From Arachidicoccus rhizosphaerae (GTDB lineage Bacteria; Bacteroidota; Bacteroidia; Chitinophagales; Chitinophagaceae): a stretch of 64,000 nucleotides of DNA. Below are positions 27,294 to 35,658 of the stretch, piece after piece. Where the stretch lies: contig NZ_FNQY01000006.1 in NCBI RefSeq assembly GCF_900107765.1, forward strand, positions 124,001-188,000. Direction: 5' to 3'. The position numbers were made by a program, and so were the translations under genes. The stretch's first letter is position 1, and every line of letters begins with the position of its first letter. The notes under the pieces are model-generated. The model worked only from the letters and a program-made list of their open reading frames with translations, ran no database searches and was not told the DNA's origin.

Positions 27294-28836
27294 ATGAAAC
27301 GAATATATAACGTGTTTTTATTTATAGCAATAATAGGGGCATTTTCGTGCAAGAAAGACTTTATAGCGCTTACTCCGGTAGACGCTTATACAACTAATAA
27401 TTTTTATAAGACAGAACAACAATTTGAATCTGCAATGGTAGCAGCTTATGCTCCATTGAGGGATGTTCTTATTAATGATTATTTCACCTCTGAAATGCAT
27501 TCTGACAATACTATTTATCAGCCTGTAGGCAGTAATGTCGGCACTGCCTATGTATACAGAGAAAATATTTCTGACTTTCTGAATACTTCTGTAAATAGTT
27601 ATGTAAATGCTACGTGGCAACACAGTTATACAGGTATTTCCAGATGTAATATTATTATCCAGAGTCTGCCGGGTTCGAACATAACGGATTCAATCAAGAA
27701 AAATATTGATGGACAGGCGAAATTCCTTCGTGCCTTAAATTATTTTAAATTAGTTCGGTTGTACGGAGCGATTCCCTTATTTTTAAAAGTTGTTACGACG
27801 GCTAATGATGCATTTATTCCGCGGACATCGGTGGACTCCGTTTATATGCAGATTGTCAGTGATGCTAAAGATGCGATGGATGAGCTGGCACCTCCGGCGA
27901 AATTTCCGCAAACCGGAGTAGCAACGAAAGGAGCCGCAACGATGCTGTTAGCTGATGTATATGCTACACAGAAAAAGTGGACGGAGGTTGAGCAATTGCT
28001 CAAAACACTTCCTGCGATGGGCTATGATTTGAATAGCAATTATGGTGATGCTTTTGATCCACTTAATAAAAACAGTAAGGAATCTATTTTTGAAGTTCAA
28101 TTTCTTGGCGGCGATATGACAGGTTCCACACCCAATGCTTTATCCATTCATTTTATCCCAAGAAGTACAAATACTAAACTTTTAACGGGTATTGTAATCA
28201 ACAACAGGGTCAGGAGGCTGGAATACTCCTACAAAGGATCTTATTTCCTCTTTTGAGCCAGGGGATAAGCGCCTGGACGCTTCTATTGGTATTATTGAAG
28301 GTATTTATGACGGAAGTGATTACCTGAATTATACAGCGGTAAAGAGTATTTCAGACTCTGTACCTGCCGCCGGAGCTACAGCAATTCCATATATCAAAAA
28401 ATATATGCATTCACCATTGCCTGCCACTTCTGGTTCTAGTGATGATTTTCCAATTTACCGGTATTCTGAAGCATTATTACTCTTATCTGAATCTCTTAAT
28501 GAGCAAGGTCGCCCCAGTGAAGCCTTAATTCCTCTAAACAGAGTCAGAGCGCGTGCTGGTCTGGATCCGATTACGGAAACTAATCAAAGCAGTCTTCGAA
28601 AATTAATTTTTCATGAAAGAAGAGTGGAACTGGCTTTTGAAAATCATCGTTGGGAGGATTTATTAAGAGAAGGTGATGCTGTGAATATTATTAATACTGT
28701 TGGAAAAAAGATTAAGGCGGATGCTCCATATACACCTGCCGGTGCGTATAATATTGATGATCATAACCTGTTATTTCCAATCCCACAAACTGATCTGGAC
28801 CTTAATAGCCTTCTTTTCCAGAATCCCGGCTATTGA
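27294..28836 (+). pseudogene. SusD/RagB-family lipoprotein, interrupted by a frameshift
   Basis: The gene starts as a normal SusD lipoprotein (lipobox GAFSC, ITPVDAYTTNNFYKTEQQFE-like N-terminus, helical repeats) and runs in one frame to a TGA at 28254-28256. The family sequence continues in the +1 frame: the segment GGWNTPTKDLISSFEPGDKR, then YRYSEALLLLSESLNEQG, and ends in FPIPQTDLDLNSLLFQNPGY. Removing one base in AACAACAGGG near 28206-28213 would join INN to GSGGWNTP, giving a full protein of about 514 residues. So this is either a recent single-base insertion or a sequencing error. If real, only a 320-residue truncated product is made, and the SusC upstream would lack its lid. Confidence 0.85.
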
Positions 28837-28930
28837 GTATTCTGGCATTTTGATAAAGAAGCAAGATTTGCATTAATTCAAATCACATATTAAGGCCGGA
28901 CATTTCTTTTCCAATTAAAAGCAATAAACT

Positions 28931-30751
28931 ATGAAGAATAAAAATTTATTTAGAAAAACAAGCATGATATTAGGATGCACAGTGCTTGTCGCTGGACTTA
29001 TGATAATTATGGGATTTGTCGGATTCCATAAAAACCCGAAAGATGAAGAAAAAGGCTCGGACGATGAATTTACTATAGCGATTCTGCCTGACACCCAATA
29101 TTATACTTCAGAGAAAATAAAGGGTAAAAAAGAAATGTTTTTTGCCCAGACGGACTGGATCGTTAATAATGCAGCAAAGGAACATATCGCTTATGTGATA
29201 CAACTTGGAGATGTATCCGATGACGGCGAAAAAAATCCAACCGAATGGGAGTATGCTGCTGATGCTATGTATCGTCTTGAAAAACCGCAGGCCGGATATC
29301 CTGAGGGGATCCCTTATGGGTTGGCAGTTGGTAATCATGACCAGACGAAAAGCCAGTATCCTATAAGTGGCAAGACAACCTATTTTAATCGTTATTTTGG
29401 GGTCAGTCATTTTGAAGGTAAACCATGGTATGGTGGGCATTATAGAGAGGACAATGACAGTCATTATGATCTATTTACTGCGGCCGGTATTCCATTGATT
29501 GTTATTTATCTGGAATATGATTCTTTTGATGAGGATATTGAACCTATGAATGATTGGGCTGAATCGCTGCTTAAAAGGTATAAAGATAGAAAGGCTATTT
29601 TAGTCAGCCATTCTTTGATAGGCTTTAATAGAAAGGTCCGTACCAATGAGAAAGGGTTTCCTAAGTTTTCCAAACAAGGACAACGCATTTTTGACCATTT
29701 AAAGCGATTTCCCAATGTATTTCTTGCTTTATGTGGTCACGTGGGGGATAATGGAGAGGGGTATCGTCAAGACGGTTATGCCGGACATATGCTTAAAACG
29801 TTTTTGTCTGATTACCAGAGTCGTTCTGAAGGAGGACATGGTTTGATGCGCCTGATGACTTTTTCGAAAAAAGATGACTTGATTCGGGTGAGAACCTTTT
29901 CGCCTTACACTGGGGAAAAGGAAATGGATGCAGACAGTCATTTCAGCTTGCCTTGGTGGCACCATACAACTGTTGCCAGACAGATGGACTTTAATAATGA
30001 TAGTAAGACTGACATTGTTTGCTTTGACCAGGGTAAATGGAGCATTAATGGCAAACAAACACTTGAATTAGGCAGCCCGGGCGATATTCCAGTGCCTGCG
30101 GATTATAATGGCGACGGTAAAACTGAAGCTGCTGTTTTTAGCCCTTCAAAAGGGGTATTTATCATGGAAGATGGACGCTTCATTAAATATGGAATGAAAG
30201 GGGATATTCCCGTACCGGGAGATTATGACGGAGATGGCTTTGCTGATATTGGGGTTTACAGGCCGTCAACTATGACCTGGTATATCCTGGATGTTGACAC
30301 CATTAAATTTGGGAATAAAAATGGTATCCCCGTTCCGGCAGATTATGATGGCGATGGCAAAATAGATGTTGGGTTTTTCAGGACGACCAATTCAATGTGG
30401 CAAACTGCATTGGGTAATATTCCTTTAGATACTTTGCATATGGCTGGTGATATCCCCGTGCCTGGTGATTATGACGGAGATGGGAGAGCAGAAATGGCTG
30501 TGTTCAGACCTTCAGAAGGAAAATGGATTATTGACCGACAAAAGGAGCCTATTATTTTTGGCAAGGTGGGTGATTTGCCCATTCCTGGAAATTATGGCCA
30601 AGATGGTAAATTAATTCCGGCAGTTTTCAGAGACGGTAAGATTTTAATTTATGGTTCAAATCAATCCCTTCCATATACCAATCTAAAGGCCGAAAGCCTT
30701 GTGAATATTAGTCAGGCCGTTCGATTGGCGACTAAAAAAAATAATTTATAA
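28931..30751 (+). CDS. exported metallophosphoesterase with C-terminal FG-GAP/VCBS-like calcium-binding repeats
   Basis: A 606-residue protein. A hydrophobic N-terminal segment (about 11-31) is a signal or membrane anchor. The calcineurin-type phosphoesterase domain (about 46-325) shows the metal motifs DTQYY (Asp54), GDVSDDG (94), GNHD (134-137), SHSL and GHVGDNG. The C-terminal part (about 350-570) has five or six repeats of the form GDIPVPxDYDGDG(K/R)x(D/E)xxVFRPS; DxDGDG loops bind calcium in FG-GAP-type propellers. The start is an ATG 94 bases after the susD remnant, probably in the same transcript. It may dephosphorylate a substrate of this locus at the cell surface; the substrate is unknown. 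Confidence 0.88.
   Translation: MKNKNLFRKTSMILGCTVLVAGLMIIMGFVGFHKNPKDEEKGSDDEFTIAILPDTQYYTSEKIKGKKEMFFAQTDWIVNNAAKEHIAYVIQLGDVSDDGEKNPTEWEYAADAMYRLEKPQAGYPEGIPYGLAVGNHDQTKSQYPISGKTTYFNRYFGVSHFEGKPWYGGHYREDNDSHYDLFTAAGIPLIVIYLEYDSFDEDIEPMNDWAESLLKRYKDRKAILVSHSLIGFNRKVRTNEKGFPKFSKQGQRIFDHLKRFPNVFLALCGHVGDNGEGYRQDGYAGHMLKTFLSDYQSRSEGGHGLMRLMTFSKKDDLIRVRTFSPYTGEKEMDADSHFSLPWWHHTTVARQMDFNNDSKTDIVCFDQGKWSINGKQTLELGSPGDIPVPADYNGDGKTEAAVFSPSKGVFIMEDGRFIKYGMKGDIPVPGDYDGDGFADIGVYRPSTMTWYILDVDTIKFGNKNGIPVPADYDGDGKIDVGFFRTTNSMWQTALGNIPLDTLHMAGDIPVPGDYDGDGRAEMAVFRPSEGKWIIDRQKEPIIFGKVGDLPIPGNYGQDGKLIPAVFRDGKILIYGSNQSLPYTNLKAESLVNISQAVRLATKKNNL
30070..30600 (+). repeat. protein-coding repeats (DxDGDG motif) within the phosphoesterase gene
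   Basis: About five imperfect repeats of roughly 100-130 bases, each encoding GDIPVP(A/G)DY(D/N)GDG and a following (V/G)(F/Y)(R/S)(P/T)S-type segment. They are diverged at DNA level, so they are structural repeats rather than a recent tandem expansion. Confidence 0.75.
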
Positions 30752-30797
30752 AACCAGTATTTATAAAATCCAAAATTTAGGTATTTAAAATAGATAT

Positions 30798-30838
30798 AGT
30801 TCTAGCCCAATAATATTTTTCTATTATAGGCTAGAACT
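30798..30838 (+). terminator. hairpin after the phosphoesterase gene
   Basis: A perfect 10-bp stem (AGTTCTAGCC pairing with GGCTAGAACT) with an AT-rich loop, 47 bases after the stop. The following GTATTTCT is only weakly T-rich. Confidence 0.5.
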
Positions 30839-31015
30839 GTATTTCTAAAAAATGGTCACTTATTTACTGTTATAGGTGCATTTCTTAAAATGGTAGCCTA
30901 ATAACTGATATAGAGGACTGCAGGCGGAATTTCTCCCACTTATTTATTCATGCAATTAAATTTATCAGCGCTTTTATTTATAGGTGGGGTTTAAATTGCT
31001 CATTTAGATTTTTCT

Positions 31016-31186
31016 ATTAGTCTTGCTATTTTTTCAGCACCCGCAATGCAAAAAATGACAGGGATTAATGAAAAGCAAATCCATCATTATATGTCTGGGC
31101 TAAAAAAGCCTAGGGAAACTCAAAAGAAAAGAATAGAATAAGCATTGCACAAATTGGGAACTGAGTTGTTGTCAATTGAGCTTTAA
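31016..31186 (+). pseudogene. relic of a HicB-type antitoxin C-terminal helix-turn-helix
   Basis: The frame through ATG 31046 reads MQKMTGINEKQIHHYMSG then LKKPRETQKKRIE, an in-frame TAA at 31139, then ALHKLGTELLSIEL and a TAA at 31184. This is the familiar C-terminal DNA-binding end of Bacteroidota HicB-family antitoxins. The N-terminal half is missing and no hicA toxin is seen nearby, so the module is dead. It lies in the non-coding stretch from 30752 to 31790. Confidence 0.6.
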
Positions 31187-31216
31187 TTGATTTTTTGAAA
31201 TGATTATTTATTTTCG

Positions 31217-31242
31217 ACCGCCTTGTTCAAAGCGGTTTTTTT
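31217..31242 (+). terminator. rho-independent terminator after the antitoxin relic
   Basis: Stem ACCGC/GCGGT extended by TTG/CAA with one mismatch, followed by seven T. It probably once served the relic gene at 31016-31186. Confidence 0.7.
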
Positions 31243-31316
31243 ACCTTTTACCTGTCCTTTTTCCCCCCTTCCAAAACTCAATCTTTGCCCTATCCACCTA
31301 ACAATGTGGGCAAACT

Positions 31317-31630
31317 ATGCAGCAGTTGGAGTTACAAGAAAGAGGGCTTACGCTTAATGACCGCAGCTGGACTTGTCCATCATGTCACCGAGAGCATGAC
31401 AGGGACCTGAATGCTGCTATCAACATATTAAAAGAAGGTAAAAAGAAAAGTCTGGTTACGGTACATAATCGGACTTAAAACAAAAAAATGCGGAGGCGTT
31501 GCCGTTAGGTGAGTCTATGAAGCATAAAAGAACAACCGGATGTCTACTGAAGATATCAGCATGAAATCATGCTGATACGTGAGAGGGCTACCGGAAGTTT
31601 CGTACAATACCGGAAGTGCACAAAATAAGA
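31317..31630 (+). mobile_element. IS200/IS605-family TnpB relic with its 3' non-coding end
   Basis: The frame from 31317 to the TAA at 31476 encodes [20 protein letters not shown] followed by ILKEG, the second zinc-ribbon CxxC and the last RuvC Asp of TnpB. The first zinc-ribbon CxxC pair and the rest of the nuclease are absent. A second frame from 31493 to 31564 reads EALPLGESMKHKRTTGCLL, the usual TnpB tail, so a frameshift separates the two pieces. Downstream are a 9-bp perfect hairpin at 31555-31576 and a 10-base direct repeat TACCGGAAGT at 31589-31598 and 31608-31617. In intact elements this 3' end encodes the guide (omega) RNA. The copy is clearly inactive as a nuclease. Confidence 0.7.
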
Positions 31631-31790
31631 AGGCTGCTTTCCCTCTGAGTGAGAAATCTTGGGGGTGGTGTAGAGATTTTGATCTTGCAACATGTCAGTG
31701 AAATTTGTATGAGCTGTTAACTCATTTGTTAACTATTTTCACTGATGCCCTGAGAAAAGCGTTTAAAATCAATCTATTTTTTCAAAAGAG

Positions 31791-31877
31791 CGGAGACGGC
31801 GAGATTCGAACTCGCGATACAGTTTCCCGTATACACACTTTCCAGGCGTGCTCCTTCAACCACTCGGACACGTCTCC
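31791..31877 (-). tRNA. tRNA-Ser (anticodon GGA)
   Basis: An 87-base class II tRNA read on the minus strand. The acceptor GGAGACG pairs with CGTCTCC, the discriminator is G, the anticodon arm reads CTGGAAA giving anticodon GGA, a long variable arm follows, and the T-arm contains GTTCGAATC. The CCA end is not encoded. It lies between a mobile-element graveyard and the TatD gene. Confidence 0.95.
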
Positions 31878-31924
31878 TTTTTGCTTTGGGGTGCAAATAT
31901 AAGGGCTTCTGGATTAATTTCTAA

Positions 31925-32695
31925 TTATTTCGCTTTAAATATCTTTCGGGCGTTAGCAGAGGTGATTTCTGCCAGTGTTTCCAGCGCTATGTCTTTGGAC
32001 TTTGCCAAGGCTTCCGCGATAGGCAAAATATAGGCGGACTCATTTCTTTTACCTCTATATGGAACGGGAGCCAGATAGGGGGAGTCTGTTTCTAATACAA
32101 TGTGATTCAATGAGATATCCTTTAGTGCTTCTGGCATATTTGCCTTCTTAAAGGTGAAAACGCCGCCAATGCCAAGGTAAAAATTTAAATCAATAATGGC
32201 CTTAGCCTGTTCAGTGGTACCTCCAAAACAATGAAATATCCCTTGAAGCCCCCGATCAGAAAAAGGTTTTACCGTTGCAATGCATTCGTCAATGGAATCT
32301 CTGGCGTGGATGGAAATCGGGAGATTTCTGTCCAGTGCCCACTCCATTTGTATTTTAAAGGCTTCATATTGCTCATTAATATGTGTTTTGTCCCAGTAAA
32401 AATCAAGTCCGATTTCTCCAATAGCTACAAATTCTCTTTTTTCTAGCCACTTTTCTATGATTTCCAATTCCTTATGAAAATCCTCCTTGACACTGCAGGG
32501 GTGCAGACCCATCATGGAATGGCATCTTGTGGGATAGGCATTCTCAATCGCAATCATGGCCTCATGAGTCGTACTGTCAATGGCGGGTAAATAAAATTGT
32601 CTGACGCTGGCACTTTCTGCCCTTTGCATGACTGCTTCTATGTCCTCTTTAAACTCTTCTGAGTATAAATGGGTATGTGTATCTATTAGTTCCAT
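31925..32695 (-). CDS. TatD-family metal-dependent hydrolase (DNase)
   Basis: A 256-residue TIM-barrel hydrolase, the usual length for TatD. Metal-site motifs in order: DTHTHLYSEEF (5-15), EIGLDFYWDKTH, ISIHARDS, GIFHCFGGT and LETDSPYLAPVPYRGKRNES. Family members are 3'-5' exonucleases or deoxyribonucleases acting in DNA repair and quality control. The ATG is 62 bases from the divergently transcribed trmB. Confidence 0.94.
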   Translation of the reverse strand: MELIDTHTHLYSEEFKEDIEAVMQRAESASVRQFYLPAIDSTTHEAMIAIENAYPTRCHSMMGLHPCSVKEDFHKELEIIEKWLEKREFVAIGEIGLDFYWDKTHINEQYEAFKIQMEWALDRNLPISIHARDSIDECIATVKPFSDRGLQGIFHCFGGTTEQAKAIIDLNFYLGIGGVFTFKKANMPEALKDISLNHIVLETDSPYLAPVPYRGKRNESAYILPIAEALAKSKDIALETLAEITSANARKIFKAK

Positions 32696-32744
32696 ACTGC
32701 AAAATTAAGGTGAAACTATTTAATAGGATTTTAGAGGGCTTAAT

Positions 32745-32752
32745 TACCTTTG
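32745..32752 (+). promoter_or_regulatory. -7 promoter element (TACCTTTG) of trmB
   Basis: An exact TAnnTTTG that ends only 5 bases before the trmB ATG. With initiation about 5-8 bases downstream of the element, the mRNA would start at or next to the start codon, so it would be leaderless. Confidence 0.5.
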
Positions 32753-32757
32753 CGGCC

Positions 32758-33468
32758 ATGGGAAAACATAAGTTAGAGCGCTTTGAAGCGATTAAGTCAT
32801 TTGTCAATGTATTTGAATATCCCCCGAATATGCCGGGTAACTGGGCACGTTATTTTGGAAATAATCACCAGATAACCCTGGAACTGGGTTGTGGGAGAGG
32901 GGAGTATTCCGTGGGGCTGGCCAGGTTACTGAAGGAAGGAAACTTTATAGGCATGGATATCAAAGGCAACAGGATCTGGAAAGGTGCCAAGACTGCGCTG
33001 GAAGAAGGACTGAAAAACGTTGCTTTTATTCGATCTCAGATTGAACAGGTCGCCAATTATTTTGGCCCAGAAGAAATTAAAAATATCTGGGTCACTTTCC
33101 CTGATCCTCAGTTAAGGGATTCAAAAATGAAAAAAAGACTGACCCATCCCCGATTTTTACGCCTTTACCAACAATTTCTTGCAAAGGACGGGTTGGTGCA
33201 TTTAAAAACAGACAGTCCCGATCTGTACGGTTTCACAAAGACCATGATTTCCTTGTATGGCCTGACTTTAATAACTGACTATGATGATATCTATGGCAAG
33301 GGCGTAGCTACAGAAATTCTGTCTATTAAAACGCACTATGAGCAGCTGGATATCGCAAAATCCCAAAAAGTACATTATCTGTGCTTCAGACTGGATAAAG
33401 ACCTACCTTTAGAGAAAGATAAAGAACTCAGGGCGCTTTTTAGTTCTGAGCAGGATGCTGAATCGTAA
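32758..33468 (+). CDS. trmB: tRNA (guanosine(46)-N7)-methyltransferase
   Basis: A 236-residue class I SAM-dependent methyltransferase that makes m7G46 in the variable loop of tRNAs. SAM-binding motif LELGCGRGEYSVGLA, then FIGMDIKGNRIWKGAK, the catalytic-site segment WVTFPDPQLRDSKMKKRLTH, and HLKTDSPDLYGFTK. The ATG at 32758 (MGKHKLERF) is preferred to an upstream TTG-type extension that would read through the promoter and share sequence with the divergent tatD start. The next gene starts 11 bases after its stop. Confidence 0.93.
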   Translation: MGKHKLERFEAIKSFVNVFEYPPNMPGNWARYFGNNHQITLELGCGRGEYSVGLARLLKEGNFIGMDIKGNRIWKGAKTALEEGLKNVAFIRSQIEQVANYFGPEEIKNIWVTFPDPQLRDSKMKKRLTHPRFLRLYQQFLAKDGLVHLKTDSPDLYGFTKTMISLYGLTLITDYDDIYGKGVATEILSIKTHYEQLDIAKSQKVHYLCFRLDKDLPLEKDKELRALFSSEQDAES

Positions 33469-33479
33469 AATCTTTCCCT

Positions 33480-33872
33480 ATGAAGCGTGAGAAACATAAA
33501 GGGGAGCCCAAGTCAGGGCTGCCCATTGCTAAAAATGCGGATAGTCAACATAACTTTTTTGAAAATGTCTGGGATGTAGCCCGACAGATCCCCAAAGGAC
33601 GTGTTACTTCCTATGGGTCAATTGCGGCTTATCTGGGAGCCAGGTCCTCTGCCAGGATGGTTGGCTGGGCCATGAACGGGGCCCATGCCAGAAAGGATAT
33701 TCCGGCACATAGAGTCGTCAACAGGGTCGGTCTGTTAAGTGGACGGGCACATTTCTCTCCCCCTGAGAAAATGCAGGCTTTACTGGAAAAAGAAGGCATT
33801 GAAGTAAAAGATCACCAGGTAGTTCACTTTAAGGAACTATTCTGGGATCCTGCCATTGAGCTGGCATTATAA
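33480..33872 (+). CDS. alkyltransferase-like (MGMT-fold) protein lacking the acceptor cysteine
   Basis: A 130-residue protein with the C-terminal DNA-binding fold of O6-alkylguanine-DNA alkyltransferase: WDVARQIPKGRVTSYGSIA (31-49), Arg-finger region SARMVGWAMNG, then IPAHRVVNR (75-82). The alkyl-accepting Cys of the PCHRV motif is replaced by Ala76, so it cannot transfer alkyl groups. Alkyltransferase-like proteins instead bind damaged DNA and route it to nucleotide excision repair. In those the position is usually Trp or Ala. It is cotranscribed with trmB by spacing. Confidence 0.88.
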   Translation: MKREKHKGEPKSGLPIAKNADSQHNFFENVWDVARQIPKGRVTSYGSIAAYLGARSSARMVGWAMNGAHARKDIPAHRVVNRVGLLSGRAHFSPPEKMQALLEKEGIEVKDHQVVHFKELFWDPAIELAL

Positions 33873-33891
33873 ACAAAACCAGTAAACTATT

Positions 33892-34782
33892 CTAGCTAAC
33901 GTTATTTAAAATTTCTTTTTCAGAGCGCGCAAAAATTTGCTTTTCTTTCCAGTCATACCACTGATGTGGCCGGATCTTTTTCATCAGCGTATCAATATTA
34001 CGCATCCCAATGATATTCCAGACGCCCTTTAATTTGCCGGTAAATTCATTATTCAGGGCCCTAAGACTCATCGCAAATCCACTGTCCAGATATTCCATAT
34101 GATGCCAGTATCCGGCAGGCATAAATAAGGTGTCGCCGTGTTCAAGTGTCAGGTCATAACCTTCTGCATATTGAAGTGCCGGGAATTTATTTATATCCAG
34201 TTTACTGTGCTCCGGATCGTAATAATGAGAATAATCGGCCAGACTCAATACTTCAAACGGCTTTCTGTAGAGTAAATGCTGCTGTTCATAAGGGAAAAGC
34301 AGCACCCGCTTTCTGCCAATAAACTGGGTATGCACAATATGACTCAGGTCTATATCAAAATGCATATGTGTGACGGCGCCCTGCCCTCCGGTAAACAGCA
34401 TGGGTGCTCTTTTGACAAAACCATTCATTAGGTGGGTAGGCCAGCTAAAGTCCTCAGAGAGTTCCGGCGCATGGCTGAAGATATTAAATAAGAAGATACG
34501 CCACTCGGCCGGCCCCTTGCGGATCATATCTATATAATCCCCGAACTTTACATAATCGTCTGCCTTATTAATGGGCGTATACGCATCACTTTTGACGTTA
34601 TTATAAATGCCTACTTCTTTTTGTCCTACCTTTTCTTTAAAATAGTCCCAGGTCCATTTCTGATAAGCGGGCCAGGATTTAGCCAGGTCTTTAATGACCA
34701 GAGGGGTTCTGGTATTGTAATATTTCTTTTTAAAATCTTCCGGGCTGATACTGGCCACGGTGTCTATATTCTTTAACCGCAT
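33892..34782 (-). CDS. cupin-like (JmjC/Cupin_8) Fe(II)/2-oxoglutarate oxygenase-like protein
   Basis: A 296-residue cupin_8 protein. The N-terminus has PLVIKDLAKSWPAYQKW, characteristic of the family. The metal triad is visible as His141-x-Asp143 (THMHFDIDLSH) and a distal His at about 227 (PAGYWHHMEYL). RKRVLLFPYEQQHLLY is the usual JmjC core strand. Family members hydroxylate proteins or RNA-associated targets; the target here is unknown. The single gene is convergent with the alkyltransferase-like gene. Confidence 0.88.
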   Translation of the reverse strand: MRLKNIDTVASISPEDFKKKYYNTRTPLVIKDLAKSWPAYQKWTWDYFKEKVGQKEVGIYNNVKSDAYTPINKADDYVKFGDYIDMIRKGPAEWRIFLFNIFSHAPELSEDFSWPTHLMNGFVKRAPMLFTGGQGAVTHMHFDIDLSHIVHTQFIGRKRVLLFPYEQQHLLYRKPFEVLSLADYSHYYDPEHSKLDINKFPALQYAEGYDLTLEHGDTLFMPAGYWHHMEYLDSGFAMSLRALNNEFTGKLKGVWNIIGMRNIDTLMKKIRPHQWYDWKEKQIFARSEKEILNNVS

Positions 34783-34864
34783 TTCGTATCTGTTTAATGG
34801 CCAAAAATAAGTCTATTATCAAATATATGATTGCTAAACTTGAAAAAATGCCGTATTTTTAGAT

Positions 34865-35473
34865 ATGTTTTTAGAATTACATCCAGATAATCCGAACCCC
34901 AGAAATGTTAAAATCGTGACAGAATGCCTGCGCGATGGTGGGGTAGTCATATACCCGACAGATACCATTTACGGGTTAGGATGCGATATATACCAACATA
35001 AAGCGGTGGAAAGAATTGCCAGAATTAAACAGACAAAAGTCAATAAAAATCAAATGAGTTTTATCTGTAAAGACCTGAGTGATTTAAGCAAATTTACCAA
35101 GTCCATCTCTACCCCTTTATACAGGATGCTTAAAAGCCACCTGCCGGGCCCCTTCACCTTTATATTGCCTGCGAGTAAGGAAGTACCTAAAATATTGCAG
35201 ACCAAAAAAAATACCATCGGGCTTCGTGTTCCTGATAATATCGTCTGTCAGACGCTTTTATCAGAACTGGGCGGCCCTATTTTATCTACATCGCTGCCGG
35301 GTGATATGGTAGAAGAATATACAGATCCCGAACAAATCAATGAAAATTTCCAGGATCTGGTAGATATTGTCATTGACAGCGGCATTGGTAGTATGATCCC
35401 TTCGACGGTAGTGGACTGCACGGTAGCGCCCTATGAAGTGTTGCGTCAGGGTGCAGGCCATCTGGAGGATTGA
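34865..35473 (+). CDS. L-threonylcarbamoyladenylate synthase family protein (Sua5/YciO/YrdC)
   Basis: A 202-residue YrdC-fold protein. Motifs: GGVVIYPTDTIYGLGCDI (25-42), RIARIKQTKVNKNQMSFIC, LPGPFTFILPASKEVP and TIGLRVPDN. These are the ATP/bicarbonate/threonine site of the enzyme that starts t6A synthesis on ANN-decoding tRNAs. The length and the KVNKNQMSFIC variant of the KxR...P motif fit the YciO branch, whose role in t6A synthesis is less certain than that of TsaC/Sua5. It is a single-gene unit. Confidence 0.9.
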   Translation: MFLELHPDNPNPRNVKIVTECLRDGGVVIYPTDTIYGLGCDIYQHKAVERIARIKQTKVNKNQMSFICKDLSDLSKFTKSISTPLYRMLKSHLPGPFTFILPASKEVPKILQTKKNTIGLRVPDNIVCQTLLSELGGPILSTSLPGDMVEEYTDPEQINENFQDLVDIVIDSGIGSMIPSTVVDCTVAPYEVLRQGAGHLED

Positions 35474-35658
35474 TACAATTGTCAGAATTGGATTTCTAAG
35501 TGACGGGCCTATACTTTAAAAGCCCGGTAGTAACTCATACGCAAAAGGATTATCAGTAAGATTATTAATGCATGGTTAAAAACTAACAATCTTTTGTTTT
35601 TTGGCAACTTGAGCTATAAAAAGGTGTACTTTAGCGCTTTAAAATTATCAAAATCAAC

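Noticed and set aside
31589-31617. Direct repeat TACCGGAAGT as a CRISPR-like repeat
   Set aside because: Only two 10-base copies with a 9-base gap, inside the TnpB relic 3' end; no array or cas genes.
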